This document shows, piece by piece, positions 6,752-14,393 of a stretch of 14,781 bases of DNA. The notes under the pieces were generated by a model. The model saw only the letters and a list, made by a program, of their open reading frames with translations, was not told the DNA's origin and made no database searches. Numbering within the stretch: position 1 is the first letter of the stretch; each line of letters begins with the position of its first letter. Source of the DNA: Synechococcales cyanobacterium 340R_concoct_173_sub (GTDB lineage Bacteria > Cyanobacteriota > Cyanobacteriia > Leptolyngbyales > Leptolyngbyaceae); assembly GCA_025354065.1 (NCBI GenBank), contig JANXNM010000348.1, positions 1 through 14,781 on the forward strand, written 5' to 3'. The position numbers and the translations under genes were made by a program.

Positions 6752-7828
6752 CTAGCTTGCTTGTTTATCAAACAGTGCTGTTTTTAAATCTTCGGATTTG
6801 AACACTCCGAATTCGGTAATGATTCCTGCAATTAAATTTGCTGGGGTGACATCAAAGGCTGGATTGAAATAATCAACGCCCACAGTTGGACAAATTACCG
6901 TGTTTCCAATCTTATAAATTTCAGCGGTGTCGCGTTCTTCGATTTCAATATGGCTTCCATCAGGAATACTAAAATCAATCGTCGAGAGCGGGGCAGCGAC
7001 GTAAAATGGGACGTTGTGAGCCTTGGCGATAAGTGCCACGCTGTAGGTACCAATTTTATTCGCAGCGTCTCCATTAGCGGCAATTCGATCGGCCCCCACC
7101 ACCACCACATCGATCATTCCATGGTGCATACAGTGGGCAGCCATGTTGTCCGTAATAACCGTAACAGGGATGCCTTCTTGAGCACATTCCCATGAGGTTA
7201 GCTTGGCTCCTTGCAGGCGTGGTCGAGTCTCGTCAGCATAGACTCGCTCCAGACGACCCGCAGTCCAGGCCGATCGGACCACGCCAAGGGCAGTACCGTA
7301 GCCCGCTGTGGCTAGTGCACCCGCATTGCAATGGGTCAGCAACCGTAGTTTCTGTGGCGACGCTGGGAGCACGGTGAGACCGTTATCGCCCATCGCTTTA
7401 CAGGTGGCTAAATCGTCTTGGCAAATTTGATGAGCAGTTTCGAGTAGCACTTGACGCAAATGGGCCACATTGCCAAGGGCTTGGCGGGCTGTTTTCATCA
7501 TCCGATCGATCGCCCAAAACAGATTCACCGCTGTAGGTCTTGTCGCTCGCAGCATATTGGCAATTACACCAAGTTCCGTCAGGAATTGATCACGATCGTC
7601 CGTTTGGATTTCGGTTGCGCCGAGATAAATACCATAGGCCGCTGCAATCCCAATAGCGGGCGCGCCCCGGACGATCATGGTGAGAATAGCGCGGGCCATG
7701 TCGCTGGAGCGAGTAATTTCAACAACGCTAAATTCTTCGGGAATACGGGTCTGATCAATTAGAACAACGCGGTCCTTTTTCCAGACAACTGGGTAAATAG
7801 GATTGGACGATAATGTAGGGGAAACCAT
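6752..7828 (-). CDS. mtnA: S-methyl-5-thioribose-1-phosphate isomerase
   Basis: MtnA converts methylthioribose-1-phosphate to methylthioribulose-1-phosphate in the cytosolic methionine salvage pathway, recycling the methylthioadenosine left from polyamine synthesis. The reading frame spans the whole family. It shows RGAPAIG near 54-60, [18 protein letters not shown] with the catalytic Cys (about C167), [14 protein letters not shown], and [21 protein letters not shown] with the catalytic Asp (about D247). These set it apart from eIF2B-type relatives. The start at 7828 gives 358 residues, near the usual length; an in-frame ATG at 7876 would add 16. Neither start has a Shine-Dalgarno, and the bases ahead of 7828 are pyrimidine-rich (ACTCCCCCTC), so the choice rests on family length. 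No other salvage gene is nearby. Confidence 0.93.
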   Translation of the reverse strand: MVSPTLSSNPIYPVVWKKDRVVLIDQTRIPEEFSVVEITRSSDMARAILTMIVRGAPAIGIAAAYGIYLGATEIQTDDRDQFLTELGVIANMLRATRPTAVNLFWAIDRMMKTARQALGNVAHLRQVLLETAHQICQDDLATCKAMGDNGLTVLPASPQKLRLLTHCNAGALATAGYGTALGVVRSAWTAGRLERVYADETRPRLQGAKLTSWECAQEGIPVTVITDNMAAHCMHHGMIDVVVVGADRIAANGDAANKIGTYSVALIAKAHNVPFYVAAPLSTIDFSIPDGSHIEIEERDTAEIYKIGNTVICPTVGVDYFNPAFDVTPANLIAGIITEFGVFKSEDLKTALFDKQAS

Positions 7829-8130
7829 GACGTTTGAGGGGGAGTAAATAGTAAGAATGGGTCGTCGGGAGACCATACTACAAGAGAATGGGGTTGATTT
7901 ACGGCCTTGTTTTGAGACTATTCAGCCCGCTTGAGAACTGGCTTAGACGGCTTAACCTACAACGGTTTAGAAAGAAAGAGGCTAACTTAAATGATCGTCT
8001 GGAAACTTTATAAAAACTCTGCTATCAATCTGCCCTCAATGTGTTTTTAGCCAAACAGAATGTATTATTATTTATAGATTCGCGATCGATTTGAAGAATA
8101 TTAACTGCAAGGAAAGACCGTACTTAATCC
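7829..8130. other. Divergent intergenic region between mtnA and cyAbrB
   Basis: About 300 bases (254 if the longer mtnA start is used) without a recognisable gene. The right third is AT-rich, with TATTAT at 8063-8068 as a possible -10 element for cyAbrB but no convincing -35. A HIP1-like CGCGATCGAT is at 8081-8090. No riboswitch or strong hairpin was found ahead of mtnA. Confidence 0.4.
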
Positions 8131-8523
8131 ATGAGTAAGAAAAAGAAAATCGAACCCTTGACAGGTGAAGAGCTACTTCAGAAAGTCAAAGAGCTAGAAA
8201 ACTCCAGTCGAGAAGAAAAAGCTAAAGCCTGTGGTTACTCCACCCAAACAAAAAATGGGTTAGAGCGCGTCAATATCATGAAGTTCCAGAATGCTTTAAT
8301 CGATGCGGCTGATATTTTGCCTGCTGGGAAACAGGGTCCGGGGCGAGGTGGACGCAATGCAAGCTATCGCATTAGTGTGCAGTCCAATGGTAATTTGCTA
8401 ATTGGCGCGGCTTACACCAAACAAATGGAGTTGGAGGCCGGGGATGAGTTTTTAATTACGTTGGGCCGTAAGCATATTAAGCTGAAACAAGTTGATCTTG
8501 AAGAAGATGATGATAACGAATAA
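8131..8523 (+). CDS. cyAbrB-type transcriptional regulator
   Basis: This 130-residue protein is the cyanobacterial AbrB type, in which the DNA-binding AbrB-like fold is at the C-terminus. The N-terminal half contains PLTGEELLQKVKELENSSREEKAKACGYST and the conserved RVNIMKFQNALIDA. The C-terminal half contains GRGGRNASYRISVQSNGNLLIGAAYTKQM, GDEFLITLGRKHIKLKQV and an acidic tail. All cyanobacteria carry such proteins; they are global, abundant regulators affecting carbon and nitrogen metabolism, hydrogenase and redox genes. The KKKKIEPLTGEELL beginning and the EEKAKACGY segment resemble the cyAbrB2 (Sll0822-like) clade more than cyAbrB1, a judgement from memory. The ATG at 8131 has AAGGAAAG about 14 bases upstream, rather far. 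The next plus-strand ORF begins 118 bases later. Confidence 0.9.
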   Translation: MSKKKKIEPLTGEELLQKVKELENSSREEKAKACGYSTQTKNGLERVNIMKFQNALIDAADILPAGKQGPGRGGRNASYRISVQSNGNLLIGAAYTKQMELEAGDEFLITLGRKHIKLKQVDLEEDDDNE

Positions 8524-8641
8524 GCTGTTGAAGTGGGGAGCATGGTTGATGAAATTACGATCGTATTTCCCTACATCCTGAGTTTCCTGACTAGAGTTTT
8601 ATTGATTTAAATTACCGTACCGATCGGATGGTTGAGATTTT

Positions 8642-8764
8642 ATGAATGATGTATTGAAAGATATTGATTGGTCGATCGCATTACCGGCAGGATTAGCGGG
8701 GACAATCTTCCTAGGTGGAATGTTGATGATGTTTACGGGGATATGGACGGCACGCGATAAGTAA
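8642..8764 (+). CDS. Putative 40-residue single-span membrane protein
   Basis: An ATG at 8642 opens a 40-codon frame ending in TAA at 8762-8764. The peptide has an acidic amphipathic start (MNDVLKDIDW), one hydrophobic Gly/Met-rich segment of about 24 residues (11-34) and a short polar, basic end (WTARDK). This is the shape of the small subunits of photosystems, cytochrome b6f, NDH-1 or oxidases, but it matches none I know (PsbX, PsbJ, PsbM, PsbT, PetG, PetL, PetN, NdhP and CydX compared from memory). The ribosome binding site is weak (GAG five bases ahead). Its last 32 bases overlap the end of the CLC gene on the other strand. A chance ORF is possible; intact hydrophobicity with charged ends favours a real protein. 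Confidence 0.45.
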   Translation: MNDVLKDIDWSIALPAGLAGTIFLGGMLMMFTGIWTARDK

Positions 8765-10772
8765 TTGTCGTGTCAGTCGTGTCAATTGTTCTGTCAGTCA
8801 GCGGATTATTTTGAGAACAGCTAATTTCCAGATAGGGCTTGAGCGCTTCTTTAGTTTGAGTAATGCTGACCGAATTCAGAACGCGATCACGATCGAGTAA
8901 CCCGAGAATTTTATTGGGTTGGCTCGCTTCGCAGACAGGCAGATGACGCAATCCACGGGTCGCCATGCGGGATAGAGCATCACTGACAAATTCGTCGGGC
9001 GCGGCATATAAAACTTTTTGAGTGCAAATAGTGCCGACGGCTTGTTGTGCAAAGGGTTCACGATCGTCTTGCGGATTACTTTCCCACCGCGCGATCGCCC
9101 GATTAATATCCTGAAGGGTGAGAATTCCAAAAATAATTTCAGAGTCAGTTTCGTCTTCACTCACCCGATCGTCCTGGCTCATAATTATCGCACTGTGAAC
9201 TTTGAGCGACGTTAATTTTAAGCCCGCTTCCACGATGGAGGTGGCGACAGAGAATTTAATGACTTGAGTTTGCATCAATTCGGCAACCGTCAATCGATTT
9301 AGAAACTGCTGACGAGGATCGGAGGCCGCAGGTTCGGTGCTAACTTCGGCGGTAGCGGGTTCTGGGACGACTTCATTTTTGGGGCGAATACGTTCCACAA
9401 CCCAAACGCTCAAGCCAACCGCCGCCATCAATGGCAATACAATTCGATAGTCGCGGGTGAGTTCAAACAAGAGCAAAATGGCGGTCAACGGTGCCCGAGT
9501 GCTGGCCGCCAGAACCGCCGCCATGCCAACCATTGCATAGGCTGGGGGCGCGGCAATGCTGCTGGCAAACATGGGTAAAAGTTGAGGGAGAAGCTCACCA
9601 TAAGCTGCACCCAATGCGGCTCCTAGAAATAAGGCGGGGGCAAATATTCCTCCGACTAATCCGCTGCCCAGACAAATTGCGGTGAGTAATAATTTGCTGA
9701 CTAAAAGTGCCGCAAGTAACGGAAACGAAAACTGGACATCTCGTAATATTGCTTCAATGGTCTCATACCCAATTCCTAGGACTTGGGGCAATTTCAGCGC
9801 CACTAAGCCGACGCACAAGCCGCCGACGATCGGTTGCAGCTCACGAGGAATTCGGGTTAGAAACTGCGCCGCAGGAATTTGACCTTGGAAGGCTTTTTGA
9901 AAGCTGGTGTTGAGTTGAGTATAGAGAATCGCGACTAAGCTTGCACAAAGCCCCAAGCCCAAGTAGAGCGGCAACTCTAACGGACTTCGCACTTCATAAA
10001 TCGGCAATTCAAAGGCAGGTTTTGCACCCAAACCAATCTGGGCAATTAGAGACGAGACGACTGCTGAAAGCACCACTACACTGGCTGATGATGTGGCGAA
10101 CGTTGTTCCTAAAACAATTTCTAAGGCAAAAAATACGCCTGCGATCGGTGCATCAAAGCCAGCCGCAATCCCCGCCGCCGCACCCGCACCGAGTAACAGC
10201 CGTTGACGTTCTTGCGACACCCGCAGTGCCTGTCCCAGTAGCAATCCCAGATTTGCCCCAATCTCCACACTCGGGCCTTCCGGTCCTAAGGATGCGCCGG
10301 ACCCCAGAGAAATAGCTGCCGCCACCATCTTGGTCACGGGCCGCACAACGGAAACTTCCTGAGCATTCTGCACTGCCGCCACCAACGCCGACAGCCCCGG
10401 CCCAAACTCTCGCCAGCGCCAGCGCATCCAGCCAATAATAACGCCGCCGAACACAGGCATCAGCGACAGACTCCAGCTTCCGCTCTTTGGAATAAATCCA
10501 GCCAATGCACCACTTAAGTCGGCAAAAAATAAATGATGGACTAGGCCGATTAAATATCGAAATGTAACCACGCCCATGCCCGTGCCTGTTCCGACGACAA
10601 ACGCGAGCAACAAGACAATGGTCTCGGGGGATGGCTGCAAATTATTTACAACTGTAGAGAGTCGAAACGGTGAGGTTGTGGATTTAGTGGGTTGCACCGT
10701 GATGGCCCGCGAGGTAGACGATCGTAAACTTATATTTCTATTGTGAGTGATGGACTGAGGGAACGCAATCAA
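8733..10772 (-). CDS. CLC-type anion channel/transporter with two CBS domains
   Basis: The protein has 679 residues. Residues 50-460 form the CLC membrane domain: GPGLS (124-128, place of the GSGIP motif), LGPEGPSVEIGANLG with gating Glu E165, APIAGVFFALEIV (208-220), GSGLVGGIFAP (369-379) and FELTRDYRIVLP with the central Tyr Y442. Residues about 494-640 form a pair of CBS domains, which usually bind adenine nucleotides and regulate the channel. CLC proteins move chloride or nitrate across membranes, often in exchange for protons. Two key positions differ from the E. coli exchanger: the pore Ser is Pro (P125) and the internal proton Glu is Ile (I219). The frame opens with TTG at 10772 without a Shine-Dalgarno; a GTG near residue 26 is possible, and homology begins only near residue 45. 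The last ~35 residues are Ser/Thr-rich and unlike the family. Confidence 0.9.
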   Translation of the reverse strand: MIAFPQSITHNRNISLRSSTSRAITVQPTKSTTSPFRLSTVVNNLQPSPETIVLLLAFVVGTGTGMGVVTFRYLIGLVHHLFFADLSGALAGFIPKSGSWSLSLMPVFGGVIIGWMRWRWREFGPGLSALVAAVQNAQEVSVVRPVTKMVAAAISLGSGASLGPEGPSVEIGANLGLLLGQALRVSQERQRLLLGAGAAAGIAAGFDAPIAGVFFALEIVLGTTFATSSASVVVLSAVVSSLIAQIGLGAKPAFELPIYEVRSPLELPLYLGLGLCASLVAILYTQLNTSFQKAFQGQIPAAQFLTRIPRELQPIVGGLCVGLVALKLPQVLGIGYETIEAILRDVQFSFPLLAALLVSKLLLTAICLGSGLVGGIFAPALFLGAALGAAYGELLPQLLPMFASSIAAPPAYAMVGMAAVLAASTRAPLTAILLLFELTRDYRIVLPLMAAVGLSVWVVERIRPKNEVVPEPATAEVSTEPAASDPRQQFLNRLTVAELMQTQVIKFSVATSIVEAGLKLTSLKVHSAIIMSQDDRVSEDETDSEIIFGILTLQDINRAIARWESNPQDDREPFAQQAVGTICTQKVLYAAPDEFVSDALSRMATRGLRHLPVCEASQPNKILGLLDRDRVLNSVSITQTKEALKPYLEISCSQNNPLTDRTIDTTDTTITYRVPSISP

Positions 10773-10813
10773 TTGGGTCAGACGGTTGGTTTAGACAATT
10801 GGTTCAGAATTAA
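10773..10813. repeat. Three imperfect tandem repeats between the CLC and DUF924 genes
   Basis: TTGGGTCAGACGG (10773-10785), TTGGTTTAGACAA (10786-10798) and TTGGTTCAGAATTAA (10799-10813) follow one another without gaps, and a fourth TTGG begins at 10814. They share the pattern TTGG-N-T-Y-AGA. They lie directly upstream of the CLC start in a divergent intergenic region of under 90 bases, a place suited to an operator, but no known site matches. Confidence 0.4.
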
Positions 10814-10854
10814 TTGGTCCGGGTCGGATGGTAAATTTGGGAGGCATTTGTTTT

Positions 10855-11454
10855 ATGAAATGGTTCCTTGTAATGACGACTCTAGCTCAGGCGAATCGAA
10901 TTGTAAGTTACTGGTTTGACCTAGGTTGGGAAGAAAACCCCAAGGTCCGAACAGAGTGGCTGGAGTTGGATACTAATTTTGATGCGGCATTGCGGGAACG
11001 CTTTTTGGGACTGCATGAAAAAGCAATGGATAATTTGCTGCTGCATTGGTACGACCAGCCCAATAGTTGTCTGTCGTTAATTGTGCTGTTGGATCAATTT
11101 TCGCGGTATATGTTTCGCGGGACACCTGCGGCTTATGGCAGTGATGGTATGGCCTTGATGGCGGCGGATCATGCGTTGAACATGGATTGTGATCAGGATT
11201 TTCATCCGATTCCCCGACTGTTTTTTTACATGCCGTTCTATCACAGCGAAGATTCAAATAATCAGGCGATCGCTGTGGAAAAGTTTAGTCAGTATGAAGG
11301 CGACCCGGCATTGGGCATGTTTTATGTTGAGGCATTGAAGCATCAGGCGCTGATCGATCGCTTTGGTCGGTTCCCCGATCGCAATGAGATTTTAGGCCGA
11401 GTGAGTACAGCGGCAGAAATCGCATCTTTGTCGGAAGCGCGATCGCACTATTAA
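10855..11454 (+). CDS. DUF924 family protein
   Basis: The product is a soluble, helical protein of about 199 residues. It carries the DUF924 signatures: an N-terminal IVSYWFDLGW, the WYDQPNSCLSLIVLLDQFSRYMFRGTP stretch, RLFFYMPFYHSED, and a C-terminal HQALIDRFGRFPDRNEILGR. The HxxxIxRFGRFPhRN motif is diagnostic. Structures in the family are TPR-like; the function is unknown. The ATG at 10855 is chosen because GGGAGG (10839-10844) stands ten bases ahead. An upstream in-frame ATG at 10828 and an internal one at 10873 (MTTLAQAN, closest to typical family starts) remain possible. The gene is divergent from the CLC gene across less than 90 bases and ends just before a hairpin. Confidence 0.82.
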   Translation: MKWFLVMTTLAQANRIVSYWFDLGWEENPKVRTEWLELDTNFDAALRERFLGLHEKAMDNLLLHWYDQPNSCLSLIVLLDQFSRYMFRGTPAAYGSDGMALMAADHALNMDCDQDFHPIPRLFFYMPFYHSEDSNNQAIAVEKFSQYEGDPALGMFYVEALKHQALIDRFGRFPDRNEILGRVSTAAEIASLSEARSHY

Positions 11455-11460
11455 TCTAAA

Positions 11461-11490
11461 GCTTAAGATTCAAGCTGCTTAAATCTAAGC
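11461..11490 (+). terminator. Stem-loop after the DUF924 gene
   Basis: GCTT-A-AGATTCAAG (11461-11474) can pair with CTTAAATCT-AAGC (11478-11490) around the 3-base loop CTG, with one bulged A and one mismatch. It starts six bases after the stop codon. There is no T run behind it, so it may be a weak terminator or an mRNA-stabilising structure. Confidence 0.35.
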
Positions 11491-11598
11491 TAACGTCAAA
11501 ATTCACCAACAGCATGATGCAAGAAAGTTAATTGTGCGCTAGCGTTAAAGGTGAGAGATAACTAAGTTTTGAAGCAAATTTCTATACAAGGTTTTATT

Positions 11599-12162
11599 AT
11601 GCGTTTCCCGATTTCACATCTCAGTTCAGAGGTTAGTTCAGAGGCATCTTATTTTTTGAGCAAGATGCTTCAGGTGATGGGGCTAGCTACACTTGCTGCT
11701 ATTCCAGTTTGTTTTGCAACTCCTGCTCACGCTAATGATTTTTATCGGCCAAATTATCGGTCAAATCGTTGGAATGGGTTTCCTCTGAGGGGAGGAATCA
11801 TTATCAATTTTCCGTTGCAGCAGCGCACAACTGAATCAAATACACTTATCCAAGTCGATCGATTTGGGTCTTCTCATACTGACCAATTTCGTTATTTAAG
11901 AAACAACAATCAATATGACAACAATCGATATGACAGCAATCGGTACAACAATAATAGTTACGACAACGATCGAAATGTTAAAGTGATTCGGATTTACAAC
12001 GATCGGGATTCTGACCATGGATTGTCTTTACAAACGCAGCCAAAGGATCGCCCATTTTTTTCGATCGGAAATCAAGTCGGAACTACTGAAATTCGACGGT
12101 TCCCGATCGTTCGTTCGCGAAACCCGTATTCAATATTCCCTTTCCATCAATTTAATCGTTGA
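11599..12162 (+). CDS. Secreted protein with Asn/Tyr/Asp-rich repeats, function unknown
   Basis: From the ATG at 11599 the protein has 187 residues. A hydrophobic stretch at 24-40 followed by TPAHA and ND fits a signal peptide cut after residue 45, so the mature protein of about 142 residues should be periplasmic or exported. It is polar and aromatic-rich, with four five-residue repeats of the form [QRS]Y[DN][NS][ND] at about 105-124, and has almost no hydrophobic core. No family was recognised. AAGG stands seven bases before the ATG. The frame extends upstream to a TTG at 11569 (ten more residues), which would lengthen the signal peptide unhelpfully. The N-terminal region contains SSEVSSEA, encoded by a 10-base direct repeat. 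It stands alone between a hairpin on each side. Confidence 0.6.
   Translation: MRFPISHLSSEVSSEASYFLSKMLQVMGLATLAAIPVCFATPAHANDFYRPNYRSNRWNGFPLRGGIIINFPLQQRTTESNTLIQVDRFGSSHTDQFRYLRNNNQYDNNRYDSNRYNNNSYDNDRNVKVIRIYNDRDSDHGLSLQTQPKDRPFFSIGNQVGTTEIRRFPIVRSRNPYSIFPFHQFNR
11911..11970 (+). repeat. Four tandem 15-base repeats inside the secreted protein gene
   Basis: CAATATGACAACAAT, CGATATGACAGCAAT, CGGTACAACAATAAT and AGTTACGACAACGAT follow directly. They are in frame, so copy-number change would add or remove five residues without breaking the gene. Divergence between copies indicates an old array. Confidence 0.6.
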
Positions 12163-12184
12163 TAAGGCAAATCATTGGTAAAGC

Positions 12185-12230
12185 AGCAATTCCAAAGATT
12201 TATAGTTCAAAATTCTTACTTGGAATTGCT
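12185..12230. terminator. Perfect 11-bp inverted repeat between convergent genes
   Basis: AGCAATTCCAA (12185-12195) and TTGGAATTGCT (12220-12230) are exact inverted repeats with a 24-base AT-rich loop. The element lies 22 bases after the secreted protein's stop and before the HAD gene's end, where a shared terminator is expected. The large loop and lack of a T tract make this uncertain; a small mobile-element relic is another reading. Confidence 0.4.
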
Positions 12231-12312
12231 AGATTTCGATCGAATGTTGAATTACCAAGTGCCCGATTATATCTCAATATTTTTCTGAGGAATTTAATCT
12301 AGAGCATCAGAT

Positions 12313-13086
12313 TTATAATTCAAACCTCGATCGCAATCCCTCCGCTGTCATTTCAATAATCGAATTGACGAGCCAATCTGCCCCAGAGAGACGCAACCCC
12401 GCTTCATAAGCCAGCCGCACCGCAGCATCCCCATTTGCAATATGAGGCGGCAACGAACCCACCGCAAAAAACGATCGTGACTCATCCTGTGCACGGGAAC
12501 GGACGATCGTTTGCATATCGGCCACCGTATCCCCCACATACACTACGGGTTCTTCTGGATCCACACCCAATCGCGCCATCAATGTAAATAGCCCACTTGG
12601 ATCCGGCTTTCCGGGTGCATCTTCCATCGCCACCAACTCAGGACTCTCCAAACCCACTCTTCCTTCAAGAACAAACTTCGCTGAAACCGTCGTCGCCCCA
12701 CTAAAAAATCCCCACTTAATCCCCGCGAGCGTCAACGCATCAAAATAGGAGCGATCGCACAACAATGGCTCCCCCGCTAGATATCCTGTCCAAGCCCCAT
12801 CTATCAACTTACCGCGATAGCGAGACTGGAAGAAGGATACGATCGCCGCGTAATCCACTGGATGCTCAGTGCGCGATTTTCCCAATCCCTCAAAATATCG
12901 ATACACTAGCTCTAGGGACGCTTCCCAATCGTTATTCCACAGCCCTTCGCCTTTAAGTTCGTCAATTTCCTCGGGTGTCGGATGCCACGCTCCAGCCGTA
13001 AAATGTGCCACTGTATCGGACAGTGCCAGCCGATAGGAACCGCCCACATCACGAATCACACCGTCAATATCAAAGGCCACAATCAT
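12313..13086 (-). CDS. HAD-superfamily hydrolase, TIGR01548 type
   Basis: This is a complete 257-residue HAD phosphatase-like protein. Motif I is FDIDGVIRD (nucleophile D6, acid D8), motif II SG at 129-130 in WGFFSGATT, motif III the Lys in GKPDPSG (K160), and motif IV YVGDTVADM (D186, D190). A helical cap fills residues about 15-95, with NNDWEASLELVYRYF. The cyanobacterial TIGR01548 group looks like phosphoglycolate or sugar-phosphate phosphatases, but its substrate is not established. The ATG at 13086 has GGAG with an eight-base spacer. It is divergent from PSRP-3 across 130 bases. Confidence 0.86.
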   Translation of the reverse strand: MIVAFDIDGVIRDVGGSYRLALSDTVAHFTAGAWHPTPEEIDELKGEGLWNNDWEASLELVYRYFEGLGKSRTEHPVDYAAIVSFFQSRYRGKLIDGAWTGYLAGEPLLCDRSYFDALTLAGIKWGFFSGATTVSAKFVLEGRVGLESPELVAMEDAPGKPDPSGLFTLMARLGVDPEEPVVYVGDTVADMQTIVRSRAQDESRSFFAVGSLPPHIANGDAAVRLAYEAGLRLSGADWLVNSIIEMTAEGLRSRFEL

Positions 13087-13216
13087 CTTTTTTCTCCAAC
13101 ACGAGCGATCGCCATCTCAAAAATCCTAACGATTATCTCGCAAATTCGGCCCGACTATCTGATACAATTAGGGGCTGTATGGGAAAAGATGTGGGACTCG
13201 CGCTGGAGGATTTGAT

Positions 13217-13516
13217 TTGTCGAAATTTGTATTAAAGGTTCTTTGGTTAGACAAAGACGTTGCGTTGGCTGTCGATCAAGTAGTCGGTAAAGGCACTAGC
13301 CCATTGACTTGCTACTATTTTTGGCCCCGTAATGATGCGTGGGAACAGATGAAGACCGAACTCGAAGCCAAGCACTGGATTTCTGAGGTCGATCGGGTTG
13401 AGTTGCTAAATAAGGCAACCGAAGTTATCAACTATTGGCAAGAAGAAGGCAAAAGCCGTCCTGTTGCTGAAGCGCAAACTAAGTTTCCTGAAGTTGTTTT
13501 CACAGGTAGTGCGTAA
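13217..13516 (+). CDS. ycf65: Ribosomal protein PSRP-3/Ycf65
   Basis: The 99-residue product is the cyanobacterial form of plastid-specific ribosomal protein 3, bound to the 30S subunit. The family core is unmistakable: [73 protein letters not shown] and FPEVVF. The start is TTG at 13217, with GGAGG seven bases upstream. The in-frame ATG at 13190 is ruled out by a TGA just before the TTG, so the rare start codon is well supported. A TACAAT at 13163-13168 could be the -10 box, without a clear -35. A strong terminator follows. Confidence 0.93.
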   Translation: MSKFVLKVLWLDKDVALAVDQVVGKGTSPLTCYYFWPRNDAWEQMKTELEAKHWISEVDRVELLNKATEVINYWQEEGKSRPVAEAQTKFPEVVFTGSA

Positions 13517-13566
13517 TTGCCTGTAAGCAGTTCAATCTAAATTAATTTCAAAAATTGATTTAACTC

Positions 13567-13610
13567 AAGTCCCGGTTTTCACGTAGAAGATCGGGACTTT
13601 GTGTAATTAA
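13567..13610 (+). terminator. Rho-independent terminator of PSRP-3
   Basis: AAGTCCCGGTTTTC (13567-13580) pairs with GAAGATCGGGACTT (13586-13599) over 14 positions, two of them G-U, with the 5-base loop ACGTA. TTGTGTAATTAATT follows. It begins 50 bases after the stop codon and also faces the end of the minus-strand membrane protein gene. Confidence 0.7.
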
Positions 13611-13616
13611 TTCACT

Positions 13617-14393
13617 TTATTTAGTCCAATTCATTGATGCAATGAGTGCCGCAGCAATATCCGTGACTTTCTGTTTTGCATAAATTTTCTTATTCTCCTC
13701 TGGATCTACATCCTGTTTTGTTGCAGCATCTATTTGTGTCTTAAGTTCTTCCGCAAGCACTCGTATATCATCCATTGAATTTATCTTATTCTGAATTTCT
13801 GGTCTCAACATTTTCTTCGACCACATTTGTGAAACCAAATCTCCACAAGTAGCTAACTTGTTTTCAGAACTTGCTTGCTGCCATTCAAGAACATCAGCAT
13901 TCACTAATGTTCCGCCTTGGTACCAACTTTCCTGTTTAGACCTCGTTATCTCTTGGGAAGTTGAATCTGGTACTTTTACTTTAGTAGAACCCCTCCAAAG
14001 AAAACTGAAAAGAACAGGTGATATAAATAAGACTGACAATAAAGTAGCTAGTATCCCAAATGTTCTAACACTTGCATTTGAGTTATCTACAAACTTTCCT
14101 TTTTTAAGGTGAATAGATCTATTCCATACGTAGGACTTTTTATCAGACCCTATTTCAGAGATTTTCACCCTATTTATTTTCTCGGGTTTAATCTTATTGA
14201 GTAATGAGATTATTTTCTGAACACACAAATTTAGTTGCATCGTCGCTAAAGGGTAGATTTTTAACCAGAGAGAGCCTTGTATCATCTCTGCTTCTACTGT
14301 TACGTTACGAAGAGCAATTGCACGACTTGTAAGGATAGAAATTGCCTGAAGATCACCTCTTTTCGCCATCTCTTGCATATCTAGATCTGACAT
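13617..14393 (-). CDS. Hypothetical one-span membrane protein
   Basis: The 258-residue protein starts MSDLDMQEMAKRGDLQAISILTSRA. Its first ~95 residues resemble a domain seen at the start of many cyanobacterial proteins ('..A..G...AI..L.NR.L....I.......G..L.....', recalled rather than searched), ending near VKISEIG. A basic stretch and one membrane span (about 111-132) follow, then a soluble C-terminal part of about 125 residues, polar and Lys-rich. The ATG at 14393 has GAGG seven bases ahead and matches the domain start; a GTG at 14447 would add 18 residues with weaker support. The gene is visibly richer in A+T than its neighbours and contains no CGATCG core, so it may be a later arrival. 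Function unknown. Confidence 0.62.
   Translation of the reverse strand: MSDLDMQEMAKRGDLQAISILTSRAIALRNVTVEAEMIQGSLWLKIYPLATMQLNLCVQKIISLLNKIKPEKINRVKISEIGSDKKSYVWNRSIHLKKGKFVDNSNASVRTFGILATLLSVLFISPVLFSFLWRGSTKVKVPDSTSQEITRSKQESWYQGGTLVNADVLEWQQASSENKLATCGDLVSQMWSKKMLRPEIQNKINSMDDIRVLAEELKTQIDAATKQDVDPEENKKIYAKQKVTDIAAALIASMNWTK

Noticed and set aside
9018..10315. Several plus-strand ORFs of 60-124 codons opposite the CLC gene
   Set aside because: They lie antisense to a gene with intact conserved motifs; their translations are Pro/Arg/His-rich, as expected from the complement of GC-biased codons.
13179..13235. Short ORF ([13 protein letters not shown]...) overlapping the PSRP-3 start
   Set aside because: It merely reads the PSRP-3 Shine-Dalgarno and start region in another frame; PSRP-3 itself is certain.
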